Positions 40,467 through 50,420 of a stretch of 64,000 nt of DNA are shown here, piece by piece. The position numbers and the translations under genes were made by a program. This DNA comes from an uncultured Pseudomonadota bacterium (GTDB lineage: Bacteria > Bdellovibrionota_B > Oligoflexia > Oligoflexales > CAIYRB01), in assembly GCA_903915625.1 (NCBI GenBank), contig CAIWTN010000185.1:1-64000 (forward strand), read 5' to 3'. The notes under the pieces were generated by a model, which worked only from the letters and a program-made list of their open reading frames with translations, did no database searches and was not told where the DNA came from. The first letter of the stretch is position 1. Every line of letters begins with the position of its first letter.

Positions 40467-41960
40467 ATGCATGGTTACAATACCCAACTGACGCCAGAGC
40501 TTGAAGAGGTCGCCGCGCGGCTGGCTGATGCAGCACGTGCAGCCGGCCTAGACTTCTTTGATACGATCTTTGAATTGGTGGACTACAAGCAACTGAATGA
40601 GATCGCGGCATATGGTGGATTCCCGACGCGCTATCCCCACTGGCGCTGGGGTATGGAATACGAGCGACTGTCTAAAAGCTACACCTACGGTCTGTCGATT
40701 ATCTATGAAATGGTCATCAACAACGACCCCTGCTACGCCTATCTCTTGCGTGCAAATGACATGGTCTACCAAAAGACCGTAATTGCTCATGTTTATGGCC
40801 ACTGCGACTTTTTCAAAAATAATTATTGGTTTAGCAAGACCAATCGGAAAATGCTCAATCAAATGGCGAATCATGCCGTTTTAATGAGAAAATTTATCGA
40901 TGAAGTCGGACAAGACGAAGTCGAGTCTTTTATTGATACCTGCCTCTCCCTAGAAAACCTGATCGATATTCACTCGCCCTTCAAAGCTCAGCCGAAAAAG
41001 AGTGAAGACCAAGACGAATACGGTCGCCCAAAACAGCCATCTAAAATCAAAGCCAAGTCCTATATGGACAACTATATTAATCCCGCCGAGTTCATGGAAT
41101 ATCAGCGGCGCAAGCAGGTTGAAGAGGCCGAAAAGGTCAAAGGCTTCCCAGAAAACCCCGAGCGGGATGTACTCAAATTTCTAATAGACCATGCACCGAT
41201 GTCTAGCTGGGAAAAGCGCGTCCTTGGGATCATTCGGGATGAGTCCTATTATTTTGCGCCGCAAGCACAGACCAAAATTCTCAATGAGGGATGGGCTACC
41301 TATTGGCATAGCAAAATGATGACTCAGATCGCCCCCCTCCACGAGAGCGAGATCATCGACTACTGCGATCACTTCGCAGGTGTGGTGGCATCCCACCCAG
41401 GCGGCCTTAACCCCTATAAACTCGGCGTTGAATTGCTGCGACACATCGAACGCAGATGGGACCGAGGCCAGTTCGGGATCGATTATCTACACTGTGATGA
41501 TCCCAAAACGCGCTCAGAGTGGAATAAAAATCTTGGCCTAGGAAAACAAAAGCTCCTTGAGGTGCGTCGTATCCATAACGACATCACCTTCCTAGACGAG
41601 TTCTTGGACGAGGACTTCTGCCACGAATCGAAGATGTTCCTATACGATTACGACCGGCGCTCGAATCGGCATGTGATCTCGAGTCGCGACTTCCGCGAGA
41701 TAAAACAACGCTTATTGCAGCAGCTGACCAACTTCGGCCAACCGATTATCAGGGTCGTCGATGGCAACTTCCGCAATCGCGGCGAGCTCCTCCTCACTCA
41801 CAGTCATGAGGGAGCTGATTTAAAACACGATGCGACCCTAGAGACTTTGAAGAATCTACACCGTATTTGGAAGCGACCGGTACACATCGATACCTTGTTC
41901 GAAGAGGTTAAAAGAAGGATCTCCTATGACGGTACGAACCACCAGATTGAGAAAATCTGA
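40467..41960 (+). CDS. SpoVR family protein
   Basis: FPTRYPHWRWGMEYERLSKSYTYGLSIIYEMVINNDPCYAYLL; ILNEGWATYWHSKMM. Confidence 0.96.
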   Translation: MHGYNTQLTPELEEVAARLADAARAAGLDFFDTIFELVDYKQLNEIAAYGGFPTRYPHWRWGMEYERLSKSYTYGLSIIYEMVINNDPCYAYLLRANDMVYQKTVIAHVYGHCDFFKNNYWFSKTNRKMLNQMANHAVLMRKFIDEVGQDEVESFIDTCLSLENLIDIHSPFKAQPKKSEDQDEYGRPKQPSKIKAKSYMDNYINPAEFMEYQRRKQVEEAEKVKGFPENPERDVLKFLIDHAPMSSWEKRVLGIIRDESYYFAPQAQTKILNEGWATYWHSKMMTQIAPLHESEIIDYCDHFAGVVASHPGGLNPYKLGVELLRHIERRWDRGQFGIDYLHCDDPKTRSEWNKNLGLGKQKLLEVRRIHNDITFLDEFLDEDFCHESKMFLYDYDRRSNRHVISSRDFREIKQRLLQQLTNFGQPIIRVVDGNFRNRGELLLTHSHEGADLKHDATLETLKNLHRIWKRPVHIDTLFEEVKRRISYDGTNHQIEKI

Positions 41961-43692
41961 CGCTAAGCTCACCTTGCTCGCACTTGCATGGTGGATAGCT
42001 GGTTCGGTAGTAGCTCTCGCGGCTAGCGAAGCTAGACTGCCCATTATCCAAAATGTTGGCGTCATACCCGTGCAGTGGGAAGGCTCTGCGAGCGCGATCC
42101 CAAACAAAGACACCATCGAGCAAGGGTTTCCTACGGCCGTGCGTTCGACCCACAGGTTTCGCGTCTTAGGCGACGAATTGGTCGCCGGCTTGTGGCAGAC
42201 AGAGCGCGGCCGCAGCGACCTACGCGACCAGTACGAAGCTCAGGCATTCATGGGGTTAACGGTTAACCAAAGAGAAGGTGTACTCACCCTGACTGCGCGC
42301 CTCATGGACCCCGCTTTGAAGACCGAGCTTCTTGAGACGGAAACTGTCACGACCGGCTGGCTCACCGATGCGAGCCCTCAGCAGATCACTGATAAGCTCG
42401 AAAGTTTGACCTACAGGATTATCAACAGACTCCCTGTCGATGTCGCCGTGACCTCTGTGCAAGGACAGTTTCTCACCCTGTCTGGTGGGACGGAGCAAAA
42501 TATTGCCATTGGCGATCATGTTGACGTAGTGCGAAGCAACATAAAAAGCCTACACCCTGCCAATGGCACATGGTTAGAGTTCCAGACCAAACCACTCGGA
42601 ACTGCTCAAGTCGTCGACACCAAAAGCACAACTTCCGTCGCCCGCATCACCAAACAGACCTATGACAATGCCATCGAAGTCAGTGACGGAGCCAGGATCA
42701 GCGCCATTGCCTCGCGCGTAAAATTTGCGCGGTTAGCCGCCAATTCTGGACTCAAAGATGCCGGTAGACAGGACACAGTTATTGTTTCGCCGCTTTATGT
42801 CCCAGGCGCAGCACCTATCGCCAGATCAGTCGGCAATAAACTTGCGGAAGAAAATGAGACTACACCTGATCCTGAGCAAACCAATGCGGTCAATGCTGAC
42901 TACCCAAACACAGAGTCAAAACCTTCTGCATCACCTAACTCAGCAGTAAAACCAAATGAAAATCAGGTAAATATCGACGAATCTTCGCCAAATCTTTGGG
43001 ATGATATTAGCAAAGAGGCTGGTGGCCATCGACTCATTGACTATGCCAGCCTCTCCGCCGGGCCATTACTCTGGCGAGTCAGTGGCGTCGGAATAGCTGG
43101 AGCAGCGAGCAAATTCCCTTTGCTACTAATGAATAATATTGGAGCAAACGTAAGTAGAACTTTAATCTTCAAAATTAAAAACGACTTCGGGGCGAAATTA
43201 TTAGCCGGTAGCACTGCCAAAGGTCGCTTTTCCGGCTACGAGGGTAGTACGAGAATCTATTGGGAAGAGGATCTACCCGTAGTGATAGGAGGCATCGTCA
43301 AAGGCTGGCGCGGCGGTGGAGTCGGACACATTAAAGGCCTATCCGTCACAGGTGAATCCTTCGGCGGTGGTGACTGGGTTTCTGGCGGTGGCTTTATCGG
43401 ACTCCTAGGAACATTGCCCGCAAGCTTACTAGGCGACCGTTACGATTGGTCCGCAGAGTTCACACTGATACCGCTTACGATTGGCAGAGTGGGACTTGCT
43501 GGTAAGTGGCAGCAAATACAATCGGCATTTGGCTACCATGCGACTCTGGATACAACGCAATATCGCCCACCACAGATGCTAGCTTGGGGGGCAGGTATTG
43601 ATATAGGTAACGAAGAGCAGAGCCTACGCAACGACTTGCGCGCTAAGTTCCGCATCTATGATATTCACGTAATAGCAAAATATCGTTTTTAG
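41926..43692 (+). CDS. Putative exported protein with C-terminal outer-membrane beta-barrel-like region
   Basis: Signal peptide LLALAWWIAGSVVALAAS; C-terminus IYDIHVIAKYRF; start overlaps spoVR 3' end. Confidence 0.65.
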   Translation: MTVRTTRLRKSDAKLTLLALAWWIAGSVVALAASEARLPIIQNVGVIPVQWEGSASAIPNKDTIEQGFPTAVRSTHRFRVLGDELVAGLWQTERGRSDLRDQYEAQAFMGLTVNQREGVLTLTARLMDPALKTELLETETVTTGWLTDASPQQITDKLESLTYRIINRLPVDVAVTSVQGQFLTLSGGTEQNIAIGDHVDVVRSNIKSLHPANGTWLEFQTKPLGTAQVVDTKSTTSVARITKQTYDNAIEVSDGARISAIASRVKFARLAANSGLKDAGRQDTVIVSPLYVPGAAPIARSVGNKLAEENETTPDPEQTNAVNADYPNTESKPSASPNSAVKPNENQVNIDESSPNLWDDISKEAGGHRLIDYASLSAGPLLWRVSGVGIAGAASKFPLLLMNNIGANVSRTLIFKIKNDFGAKLLAGSTAKGRFSGYEGSTRIYWEEDLPVVIGGIVKGWRGGGVGHIKGLSVTGESFGGGDWVSGGGFIGLLGTLPASLLGDRYDWSAEFTLIPLTIGRVGLAGKWQQIQSAFGYHATLDTTQYRPPQMLAWGAGIDIGNEEQSLRNDLRAKFRIYDIHVIAKYRF

Positions 43693-43743
43693 CAGGCGCT
43701 GCGAAAACTTATCGTCGCCGGAACGCCGCCTGCTAAAGAGCAA

Positions 43744-44613
43744 CTATTTGCAGATTACTGCCTTGTCAAACTTAGCGATAGGCAGCTGAATGGTTTTGAC
43801 CTCGCCGACATCGATTGTGTTAGTCGGGAGGGAGGCTGTTTCTCGCATTAAAGAAGAGGCTCTTTTAAGCGCCGGCCTCACATCTTGATCCTTCATGCCC
43901 TGATTAAGCAGCTCTTCCCTAACTCTCGATAAGCCAGTGATGGCACCAGTATACAACTGAGCATCTGGCTCCTGAACCACGACAAACTGAAAGAAGAATA
44001 TGGCATCTTCCGTTTGACTATCAGCTGGTCGCGAAGTTAGCTCATTAAAATCGGCACGCGATTTGCCAACACAAGAGCCCTTACCAGCGCGATCAGAGCA
44101 TAGATACAGCCCATAAATTCCAGCGCGCTTATTATTGACAGGCAAATCAACAGTAATACCATCCGCAAGGCTGTCGAGAGACAGGGTGCGCGACGCAGCC
44201 TTTGTCGGTTTATCGCCGCCATTAACCGGCTCCAAAGCCAGCAAGACCTGGCCGCGATCACCGACCAGTGCTTTGATGGCCTCAAAATCGGCAGCATGAC
44301 AAACGTGAGTAGATTTAACGTCTACCTTAAGGGCGGTTGCACCGTCTTTATCAGTTACATAACTCACTGTGTTAAGACCGACGCGGCTCCGTCTAATTTC
44401 TGGATAATTTAGTGCCTCGGCTTCGCTCTTAGGCGATCCCGCGGACTTATGCGTACGATCCGCAGCGACCGGGGCTGAGCCCTCAGGCAAACTTTCGGCT
44501 GCTGGCGCCGCTTTCTCAGAACGTCTTAATTTTTTATTTCCAACTTTAAGCACAACTAAAAGCCCAATGATGGCCCCACCTAATAGCAACATGTTTCTAG
44601 TTCTTGGATCCAT
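43744..44613 (-). CDS. Hypothetical single-TM protein in pseudopilin cluster
   Basis: N-terminal TM NMLLLGGAIIGLLVVLKVG; no family recognised. Confidence 0.55.
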   Translation of the reverse strand: MDPRTRNMLLLGGAIIGLLVVLKVGNKKLRRSEKAAPAAESLPEGSAPVAADRTHKSAGSPKSEAEALNYPEIRRSRVGLNTVSYVTDKDGATALKVDVKSTHVCHAADFEAIKALVGDRGQVLLALEPVNGGDKPTKAASRTLSLDSLADGITVDLPVNNKRAGIYGLYLCSDRAGKGSCVGKSRADFNELTSRPADSQTEDAIFFFQFVVVQEPDAQLYTGAITGLSRVREELLNQGMKDQDVRPALKRASSLMRETASLPTNTIDVGEVKTIQLPIAKFDKAVICK

Positions 44614-44680
44614 CTCAGTCCTCCTTGACTCCAGATCATCAGAGCGCATTTACTTTTAGCGTTCGGTTACCAATCAAATC

Positions 44681-45394
44681 TCAATTCGCGTTCATCTTCA
44701 TATTAGCAAAATTAGTATAGGGAAGAATTATACTACGCTCCAAAACTGAAAGAGCACCAGCCTTCTGACTTGGTGACAAAAATACTGAAGTAAATGCCAC
44801 CATCAAAGGACTAGTGCCACTTTGGGTGAAGCAGGCATTAAACCCTAGGATCCCATTGATCCTGAAAGAGCTAGCCGAATTGGATCCATTATGGGGAAAC
44901 CTTACAATTCTGTTTACTGCACCAGCGCTAGTAACCGTGACAATTGGCATCAGTCCTTGAGGACAGGCCATGCAGCCATTGGGCATCGCCGTTCCAAAAT
45001 TGAGAGTGTTGAATCGAGTCATTGCATTTATACTACCTGGACTGACGCAGCCACTGGTATAGGTTTTAGTTTCCAAAGTCCCCGCCATACCGTGCGCCAC
45101 GGTAAGTTTCAAACTAGGACAATTAGTTGTACAAGGAGCGTTGGATTGGGACAACAGACTATAACTTGCACGAGCATTCCAACCAATTCGCAGACTATTC
45201 AGAAACTCCTCAACTTCACTCTTCACATCTGCACGCAACGATTCTTGTGCCTTTGAACGATTCACGCTAATAAAAAAAGAAATAGCTGCATACATGATTA
45301 TGGCCACAATGCCAGTGGCCATGACGAGCTCGATGATGGTCATCCCCAGCTGACTGTTCCTATTTAAAAATCTGCTCTGCTCAAAGCGCCACAT
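44681..45394 (-). CDS. Type IV prepilin-like protein (PilW-like)
   Basis: Prepilin signature SQLG|MTIIELVMATGIVAIIMYAAISFFIS with Glu5. Confidence 0.82.
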   Translation of the reverse strand: MWRFEQSRFLNRNSQLGMTIIELVMATGIVAIIMYAAISFFISVNRSKAQESLRADVKSEVEEFLNSLRIGWNARASYSLLSQSNAPCTTNCPSLKLTVAHGMAGTLETKTYTSGCVSPGSINAMTRFNTLNFGTAMPNGCMACPQGLMPIVTVTSAGAVNRIVRFPHNGSNSASSFRINGILGFNACFTQSGTSPLMVAFTSVFLSPSQKAGALSVLERSIILPYTNFANMKMNAN

Positions 45395-46061
45395 TAATCG
45401 CCCCAGCGCGTGATTTTACCATATTTTCCTGGTTGACTCGCATCAGCCACTTCACCGAATAGTAGACCTCTAGCCCCTTACCGGCATTTGCCACGACGGT
45501 TCCGCAAGGCACATCAATATCTTTCTGCAAATCTTTAATATGTACGACCACCTGCAAAAAAGCAGCTTTAGCCTGAATCATCGCATCCATATCATTGGAT
45601 CTCATGACGGTAGAGTTCAAATTCACCTGATAGCATGCATAAAAAGTTGAAGCTGCCTGGGCTGTAGCAGCGCTAAAAATAGGTTTACTCATGCAGCGGT
45701 TGTAGTCTGGATCTCCCGGGAATTTACCGACTATCCCCGTTTTAACGGTGCTATCTATTGATCCAATATTGGCTAAATTAATTTTGTTTATTAAATTTAT
45801 ATTACCACACCGCGCCCCTGGACCAGCTGCATTTACATAATTCTTAAATGACTGCGCTACCACTTGCACCACAGCAGCATCCATCTCCCGCGAAGCTTCG
45901 TTTGCTGTGACACGGCGTCTAGACTTATTCAAAGCACTGATGCCCATTCCCGCCGAAAGGACGAGGATGATCAAAATCGCCGCACCAACCATTGCAGACA
46001 GCAGAGTCTCGCCGGATTGGCCGTTGCGACGCATTAGCATCTTATGAAATCTAGCATTCAT
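45381..46061 (-). CDS. Type IV prepilin-like protein (PilV-like)
   Basis: GQSG|ETLLSAMVGAAILIILVLSAGMG hydrophobic segment following an RRNGQ leader. Confidence 0.7.
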   Translation of the reverse strand: MNARFHKMLMRRNGQSGETLLSAMVGAAILIILVLSAGMGISALNKSRRRVTANEASREMDAAVVQVVAQSFKNYVNAAGPGARCGNINLINKINLANIGSIDSTVKTGIVGKFPGDPDYNRCMSKPIFSAATAQAASTFYACYQVNLNSTVMRSNDMDAMIQAKAAFLQVVVHIKDLQKDIDVPCGTVVANAGKGLEVYYSVKWLMRVNQENMVKSRAGAINVAL

Positions 46062-46102
46062 CGGGAGCACTCCGCATTAATACGCAACATGATCGGCATC
46101 TC

Positions 46103-48571
46103 TCACTGATTCGAAAGCAAAGATCCCAGTTTCTCCTGTAAGTAAAGGTCCCCAGTTATAAGTCCATTAGCGAGCAGAGCGTGATCATCCGGATCTGAAG
46201 TCGGAGCATCGAGTTCCAGATTTACCACCGGCAGACGGCCTCTTTCTCGACTGACCGAATCAATACGGCGCCAGTTACCTTTGGCATCTTGAATCGAATC
46301 AATATTAGTCAGGTAAATAGCTGCTTTTACACCGCTTGGTGTTAGCATTGGATGCTGTGTAGTGACTTTAACTGTGGCATCACCCGCGCGAACGACGACC
46401 AATTCGTATTTCTCTGGCCCCATGGTTGTGCGCTTAACTCGCATAGGAATATTGCGAATCGGATTCATAACCATATCGCCTTGCACTATATCAGCAACTT
46501 CTTTGTCAGTGCCGTCGCCCATACGAATTTTGGTGTGGAATTCGAAGCAGCCTAGGTTAATCCGGTTGTACATGGTGAGCTGGCAATTAGGTGAGTTAGC
46601 TGGTCGAATTTGCCCCATCGGCGTACGCCCTTGGGTGCTGCCTGCAGCAAAACAACGCGCATCGGGTGGGCAATCTGCGGTTTCGTACGGTGAGTTCGCA
46701 ACGGAAGCAATTTCCACGTTGGGATAAGCTGCGCCCATAGTGATTGAGGCATTCCATGCGTTGCCGTAATAATTAACGTAGATATTAGCTGTCTGAGTGT
46801 AGGTCCGAAATTGATTGCCAAAAAATGGGCACTGATTGACCCCTCTGGTCACCCGCGTAATGCACTGACTTGTACCACCGTAACCGTCATTAACCGTACC
46901 GGTGATTTTGTAATCCATAGGTTTGTTCATGGATGTTAGAACCGTATTCAGCTGACTGATAAAACTGTTCGGCTCAAAGGTATTCATCTGTTTGAGAGCT
47001 TTGGAATCGAGCTGCTTGAGACCTTTAGTAGCTGATAAGTCGACATCCGAACTAAGTTTATCCAATTTATTTGGATCCAATGCCTGAATTAAAGCGACCT
47101 GCTCAGCCGTTAGATTCGCTAATCCCGGTAGGCTGACTAAATCAAGCGCGGCTAAGTTTTCGCGCTGGGCCGAAGTAAGGTAAAAAAGTGCATCGCACTG
47201 CTCGATCGTCAGCGACCATAGCGGCTTGTTGCTACTTTGCTTAAAAATCCCTTTTAACATATTGACGTGTGTCGTGAATGCGTTCGTCAGCGTACCTAAC
47301 TGTATCGAATTCAGTCCGGAAATAGCAGTATTGTAGGTTGTTGCTAGTTGCGGCGATACCGAGCTGCTGGAAGCCGATCCATTATAGGCATCTACTGGAG
47401 CACAGAACTGATACTTAGAGCCATTCTTTTTGATGTTGCTCGACAAATCGGCCCCAGTGATGTCCTCAGCCTTGAGCTTTAAAGTGCTGGCGTTGACATT
47501 ACCTACGAAGTCGTAAGAGATGTTCGCACATGCTCCGGGAGCTACCGAAGCCTGATCCGTATATAAGTGACAGTCAGTCGCTGCAACGATCTGCACATTA
47601 GCGCGACATTTAGTCAGACTAAAGTCCTGATCATCGGCCGGTTTGACATAAGCATAAATTGGCATCGGAACAGTTGCCGCACCATCGACAGCAGCCAAAG
47701 GCCGCAATGTCACGACGCTGAATGGCATAACGTTTTTATCAATGCCCGTCACGCTGCGCGCTTTTGACAATAAAGAAGTTTTTGTATAGTTTTTAAGGTC
47801 TGTTTGGCTGTCATTCGAGAGCGAAGCTAAAGCGTCATTTGGCGTGTAGGCTTCAAGAGCAACTCCCGAAACATGAAGGATCATGTCCACTCGCTCGTTC
47901 GGCTGATAAACGGTCTTGCCGCCAACCAGCTCGATCCTACACTCTGGCAGAGGCATCTTAGGAACAGGCAGTGTCGCGTTCATCCGAACAGCGACATTAT
48001 TCTGCGCGGTAGAGGCGACGCTAACATTGTAGCTAGTGATCCAATATGGATAACCAGGTTTTTCAAAAAGCGGTTTATTAAACGTTACATCAGTTTGCTT
48101 GGTAAAGGTCGGGCGCACACCGTTGTCAGCAAAGGTACCCACGTCCTTCGCACTAAGAGCCGTGCTATCGGCAAACTTGAACGACACTTTCGAGAAGGCT
48201 CGGTTGCCTGACATATAGGAGGACACGCCCCAGGTGTTGGCTCCTGAAACCGCCCGCGTTTTATCGACGCTCACATTCGCAAGATATGGCTCCGGGAAAA
48301 CATATGGTAGTCCGGCAGCATAGCTAGCCATAGCCTTCCCGGTAGCCGGGTTCGGCTGATAGTTCATCAAAGCCATGATTTGAGAAAGTCCGGATACACT
48401 GGCTTGTTGAGTCCGGTCAGTAGACAACCTGGCCGAAATTTCGGTGCCAAGATTCTGAATCTTGTCCATCTCGAAATACACACCCGCGGTTATCGCACCG
48501 GCAAGTACAATAGAGAACACGATTGCGGCCGATCCACGTTCATCTCGCCAACTAAAGTTTGATTTCGTCAT
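46103..48571 (-). CDS. Large pilus-associated/exported protein with C-terminal Hint domain
   Basis: N-terminal TM RGSAAIVFSIVLAGAITAGVY; C-terminal CFEFHTKIRMGDGTDKEVADIVQGDMVMNP...VKVTTQHPMLTPSGVKAAIYL...VVNLELDAPTSDPDDHALLANGLITGD. Confidence 0.8.
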   Translation of the reverse strand: MTKSNFSWRDERGSAAIVFSIVLAGAITAGVYFEMDKIQNLGTEISARLSTDRTQQASVSGLSQIMALMNYQPNPATGKAMASYAAGLPYVFPEPYLANVSVDKTRAVSGANTWGVSSYMSGNRAFSKVSFKFADSTALSAKDVGTFADNGVRPTFTKQTDVTFNKPLFEKPGYPYWITSYNVSVASTAQNNVAVRMNATLPVPKMPLPECRIELVGGKTVYQPNERVDMILHVSGVALEAYTPNDALASLSNDSQTDLKNYTKTSLLSKARSVTGIDKNVMPFSVVTLRPLAAVDGAATVPMPIYAYVKPADDQDFSLTKCRANVQIVAATDCHLYTDQASVAPGACANISYDFVGNVNASTLKLKAEDITGADLSSNIKKNGSKYQFCAPVDAYNGSASSSSVSPQLATTYNTAISGLNSIQLGTLTNAFTTHVNMLKGIFKQSSNKPLWSLTIEQCDALFYLTSAQRENLAALDLVSLPGLANLTAEQVALIQALDPNKLDKLSSDVDLSATKGLKQLDSKALKQMNTFEPNSFISQLNTVLTSMNKPMDYKITGTVNDGYGGTSQCITRVTRGVNQCPFFGNQFRTYTQTANIYVNYYGNAWNASITMGAAYPNVEIASVANSPYETADCPPDARCFAAGSTQGRTPMGQIRPANSPNCQLTMYNRINLGCFEFHTKIRMGDGTDKEVADIVQGDMVMNPIRNIPMRVKRTTMGPEKYELVVVRAGDATVKVTTQHPMLTPSGVKAAIYLTNIDSIQDAKGNWRRIDSVSRERGRLPVVNLELDAPTSDPDDHALLANGLITGDLYLQEKLGSLLSNQ

Positions 48572-48873
48572 GGTAGCCCCTTCTTGCTATACCCAAGCTT
48601 CGGTTGATTCCCGATGCAACTTGACATCAATCTGTAAGATCCCGTGATCTCAAGAGAAATATCGGTCAAAATAAATGCGCCCCGTCGACCTAGGAAGTGC
48701 TTAAAAACTAAACAAGTAAATATTAAGGCTGAGTAAATAACTTTTACTTGAGTATCCCCCAAGGGCCAGCTAGCGTACTGAGAGACAATCCTAAAAAAGA
48801 CAGAATTAAGGCAAAGACTCACCAAGTTGATCTACGGCAGATTGACGGTGCATTTTAATGGGGGACCTGAACC

Positions 48874-50226
48874 TTGAAGACTAACATTCTGGCCATCCTT
48901 ATCGGAGCAATGGCTCCTCTGTCGGCGCAAGCCACCACCGTCGCAATCATCGATTCGGGATTTGATTACGAGCACGAAGCATTGCAAGGCAAAGTCTGGA
49001 CCAACCCCGCTGAAGTCGCTGACGACACGCTTGATAACGATGGGAACGGTAAAATAGACGATGTCCACGGCTGGAACTTCGCTGACAACGACGGCCTGAT
49101 CATCGACTACAAGCTGCAAGATAGCTACGTACCTGACATCGAAAAATTCCTTGAACTGCAACTCGCAGCCACAGAAGGATCTGCAACCGAAGGCGAAAAA
49201 ATCTGGCTGAAAGAGCGCCTTGGCGACGGCGAATTCATCAAGAGACTACAGACATTCGGTGGCTATGCACACGGTACTCACGTGGCCGGAATCGTCGCTC
49301 GCGACAATCCTGGTGCGCAACTCATTGCGGCTAAGTTGATCTCGACAAAAACCTTCTTCGAAAAACTCAAACGCAAAGTCCACGCGTCGTTGGCCGAGGG
49401 CAAAGATGTAGGCTTCATCCAAGAGTTCGTAATCAAGGCCGGTATGTACGGACTAGCCATACAGCAGGCGAAGACGTTCGCGACTATCGCCGAGTATTTA
49501 CATGCTAACGGTGTGACCGTCGCAAACGGCTCATTTGGCACCGGGATGGAACAAATCCGCGGCCTTGTAGGACCCATCTTGATGGCGGTTACTAAAGGTC
49601 AGCCATCACCAGAGCTTGTTGACGAATATGCCGCGTTCTTCGTCAACCGGATCATCGCTGAACAAGCAAAGATTTTTGCTAAATACCCAGACATCCTCTT
49701 CGTCTTCGCCGCAGGCAACGACAGTTCTGATAACGACGCACTTCCCGCTGCCCCGGCTGGCGTCCGTTTGGATAACGTCATCACAGTGGGAGCCACCATT
49801 GGTAACTCTGCGATTGCACCGTTCAGCAACTTCGGTGCATCCCGCGTCGATTTGTTTGCACCAGGAGTAGGTACTAGGTCCTCTGTACCGCACCAAAACA
49901 TGTACCTACCACTCAGTGGAACGAGCATGGCTGCTCCGGAAGTGACCCGCGTCGCTGCCCTGATCAAGGACAAGAACCCTAACCTTGCAGCTAAAGATCT
50001 CCGCGACATCCTCATGGGCACGATCGATCGTAAGGATTTCCTGAAAGGTCGCTCTTACACAGAAGGCGTCGTCAATGACGAGCGTGCTGTTGCTGCTGCT
50101 GCGGGATCATTGACCACTGACATCCGTAGCGCCATCAAGTCCGCCAAGCGCGCCGTTGCCGACAAAAACCCCGTCGGCAAGTATGACGCTAAAAATGGCG
50201 ATTTCTCGTATGTGACTCCTTTCTAA
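48874..50226 (+). CDS. Secreted subtilisin-like (S8) serine protease
   Basis: Catalytic Asp AIIDSGFDYEHE, His GYAHGTHVAGIVA, Ser LSGTSMAAPEV; signal peptide; TTG start. Confidence 0.93.
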   Translation: MKTNILAILIGAMAPLSAQATTVAIIDSGFDYEHEALQGKVWTNPAEVADDTLDNDGNGKIDDVHGWNFADNDGLIIDYKLQDSYVPDIEKFLELQLAATEGSATEGEKIWLKERLGDGEFIKRLQTFGGYAHGTHVAGIVARDNPGAQLIAAKLISTKTFFEKLKRKVHASLAEGKDVGFIQEFVIKAGMYGLAIQQAKTFATIAEYLHANGVTVANGSFGTGMEQIRGLVGPILMAVTKGQPSPELVDEYAAFFVNRIIAEQAKIFAKYPDILFVFAAGNDSSDNDALPAAPAGVRLDNVITVGATIGNSAIAPFSNFGASRVDLFAPGVGTRSSVPHQNMYLPLSGTSMAAPEVTRVAALIKDKNPNLAAKDLRDILMGTIDRKDFLKGRSYTEGVVNDERAVAAAAGSLTTDIRSAIKSAKRAVADKNPVGKYDAKNGDFSYVTPF

Positions 50227-50260
50227 GCCACAGCTCTCAGTCACAGCTCTAAGTTACCGC

Positions 50261-50294
50261 AGGCCCTCAGCTATTCGCAGCTGAGGGCCTTTTA
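50261..50294 (+). terminator. Rho-independent terminator
   Basis: AGGCCCTCAGCT-ATTCGC-AGCTGAGGGCCT then TTT. Confidence 0.9.
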
Positions 50295-50420
50295 ACACGC
50301 CCCTCCCCTCTCATTGCCGACACCTATCCTCCACTTAAGCCATTATGAAGTTAGTTCCTTGCCGCCAGCCGATGTGGTAGCACTTCCGCAGCATTAGTCG
50401 GATGATGTAAGGAGATCACT

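Noticed and set aside
42890-42990. Possible recombination or linker repeat in the 588-aa barrel-like protein
   Set aside because: Only a low-complexity Asn/Pro/Ser linker; no repeated unit.
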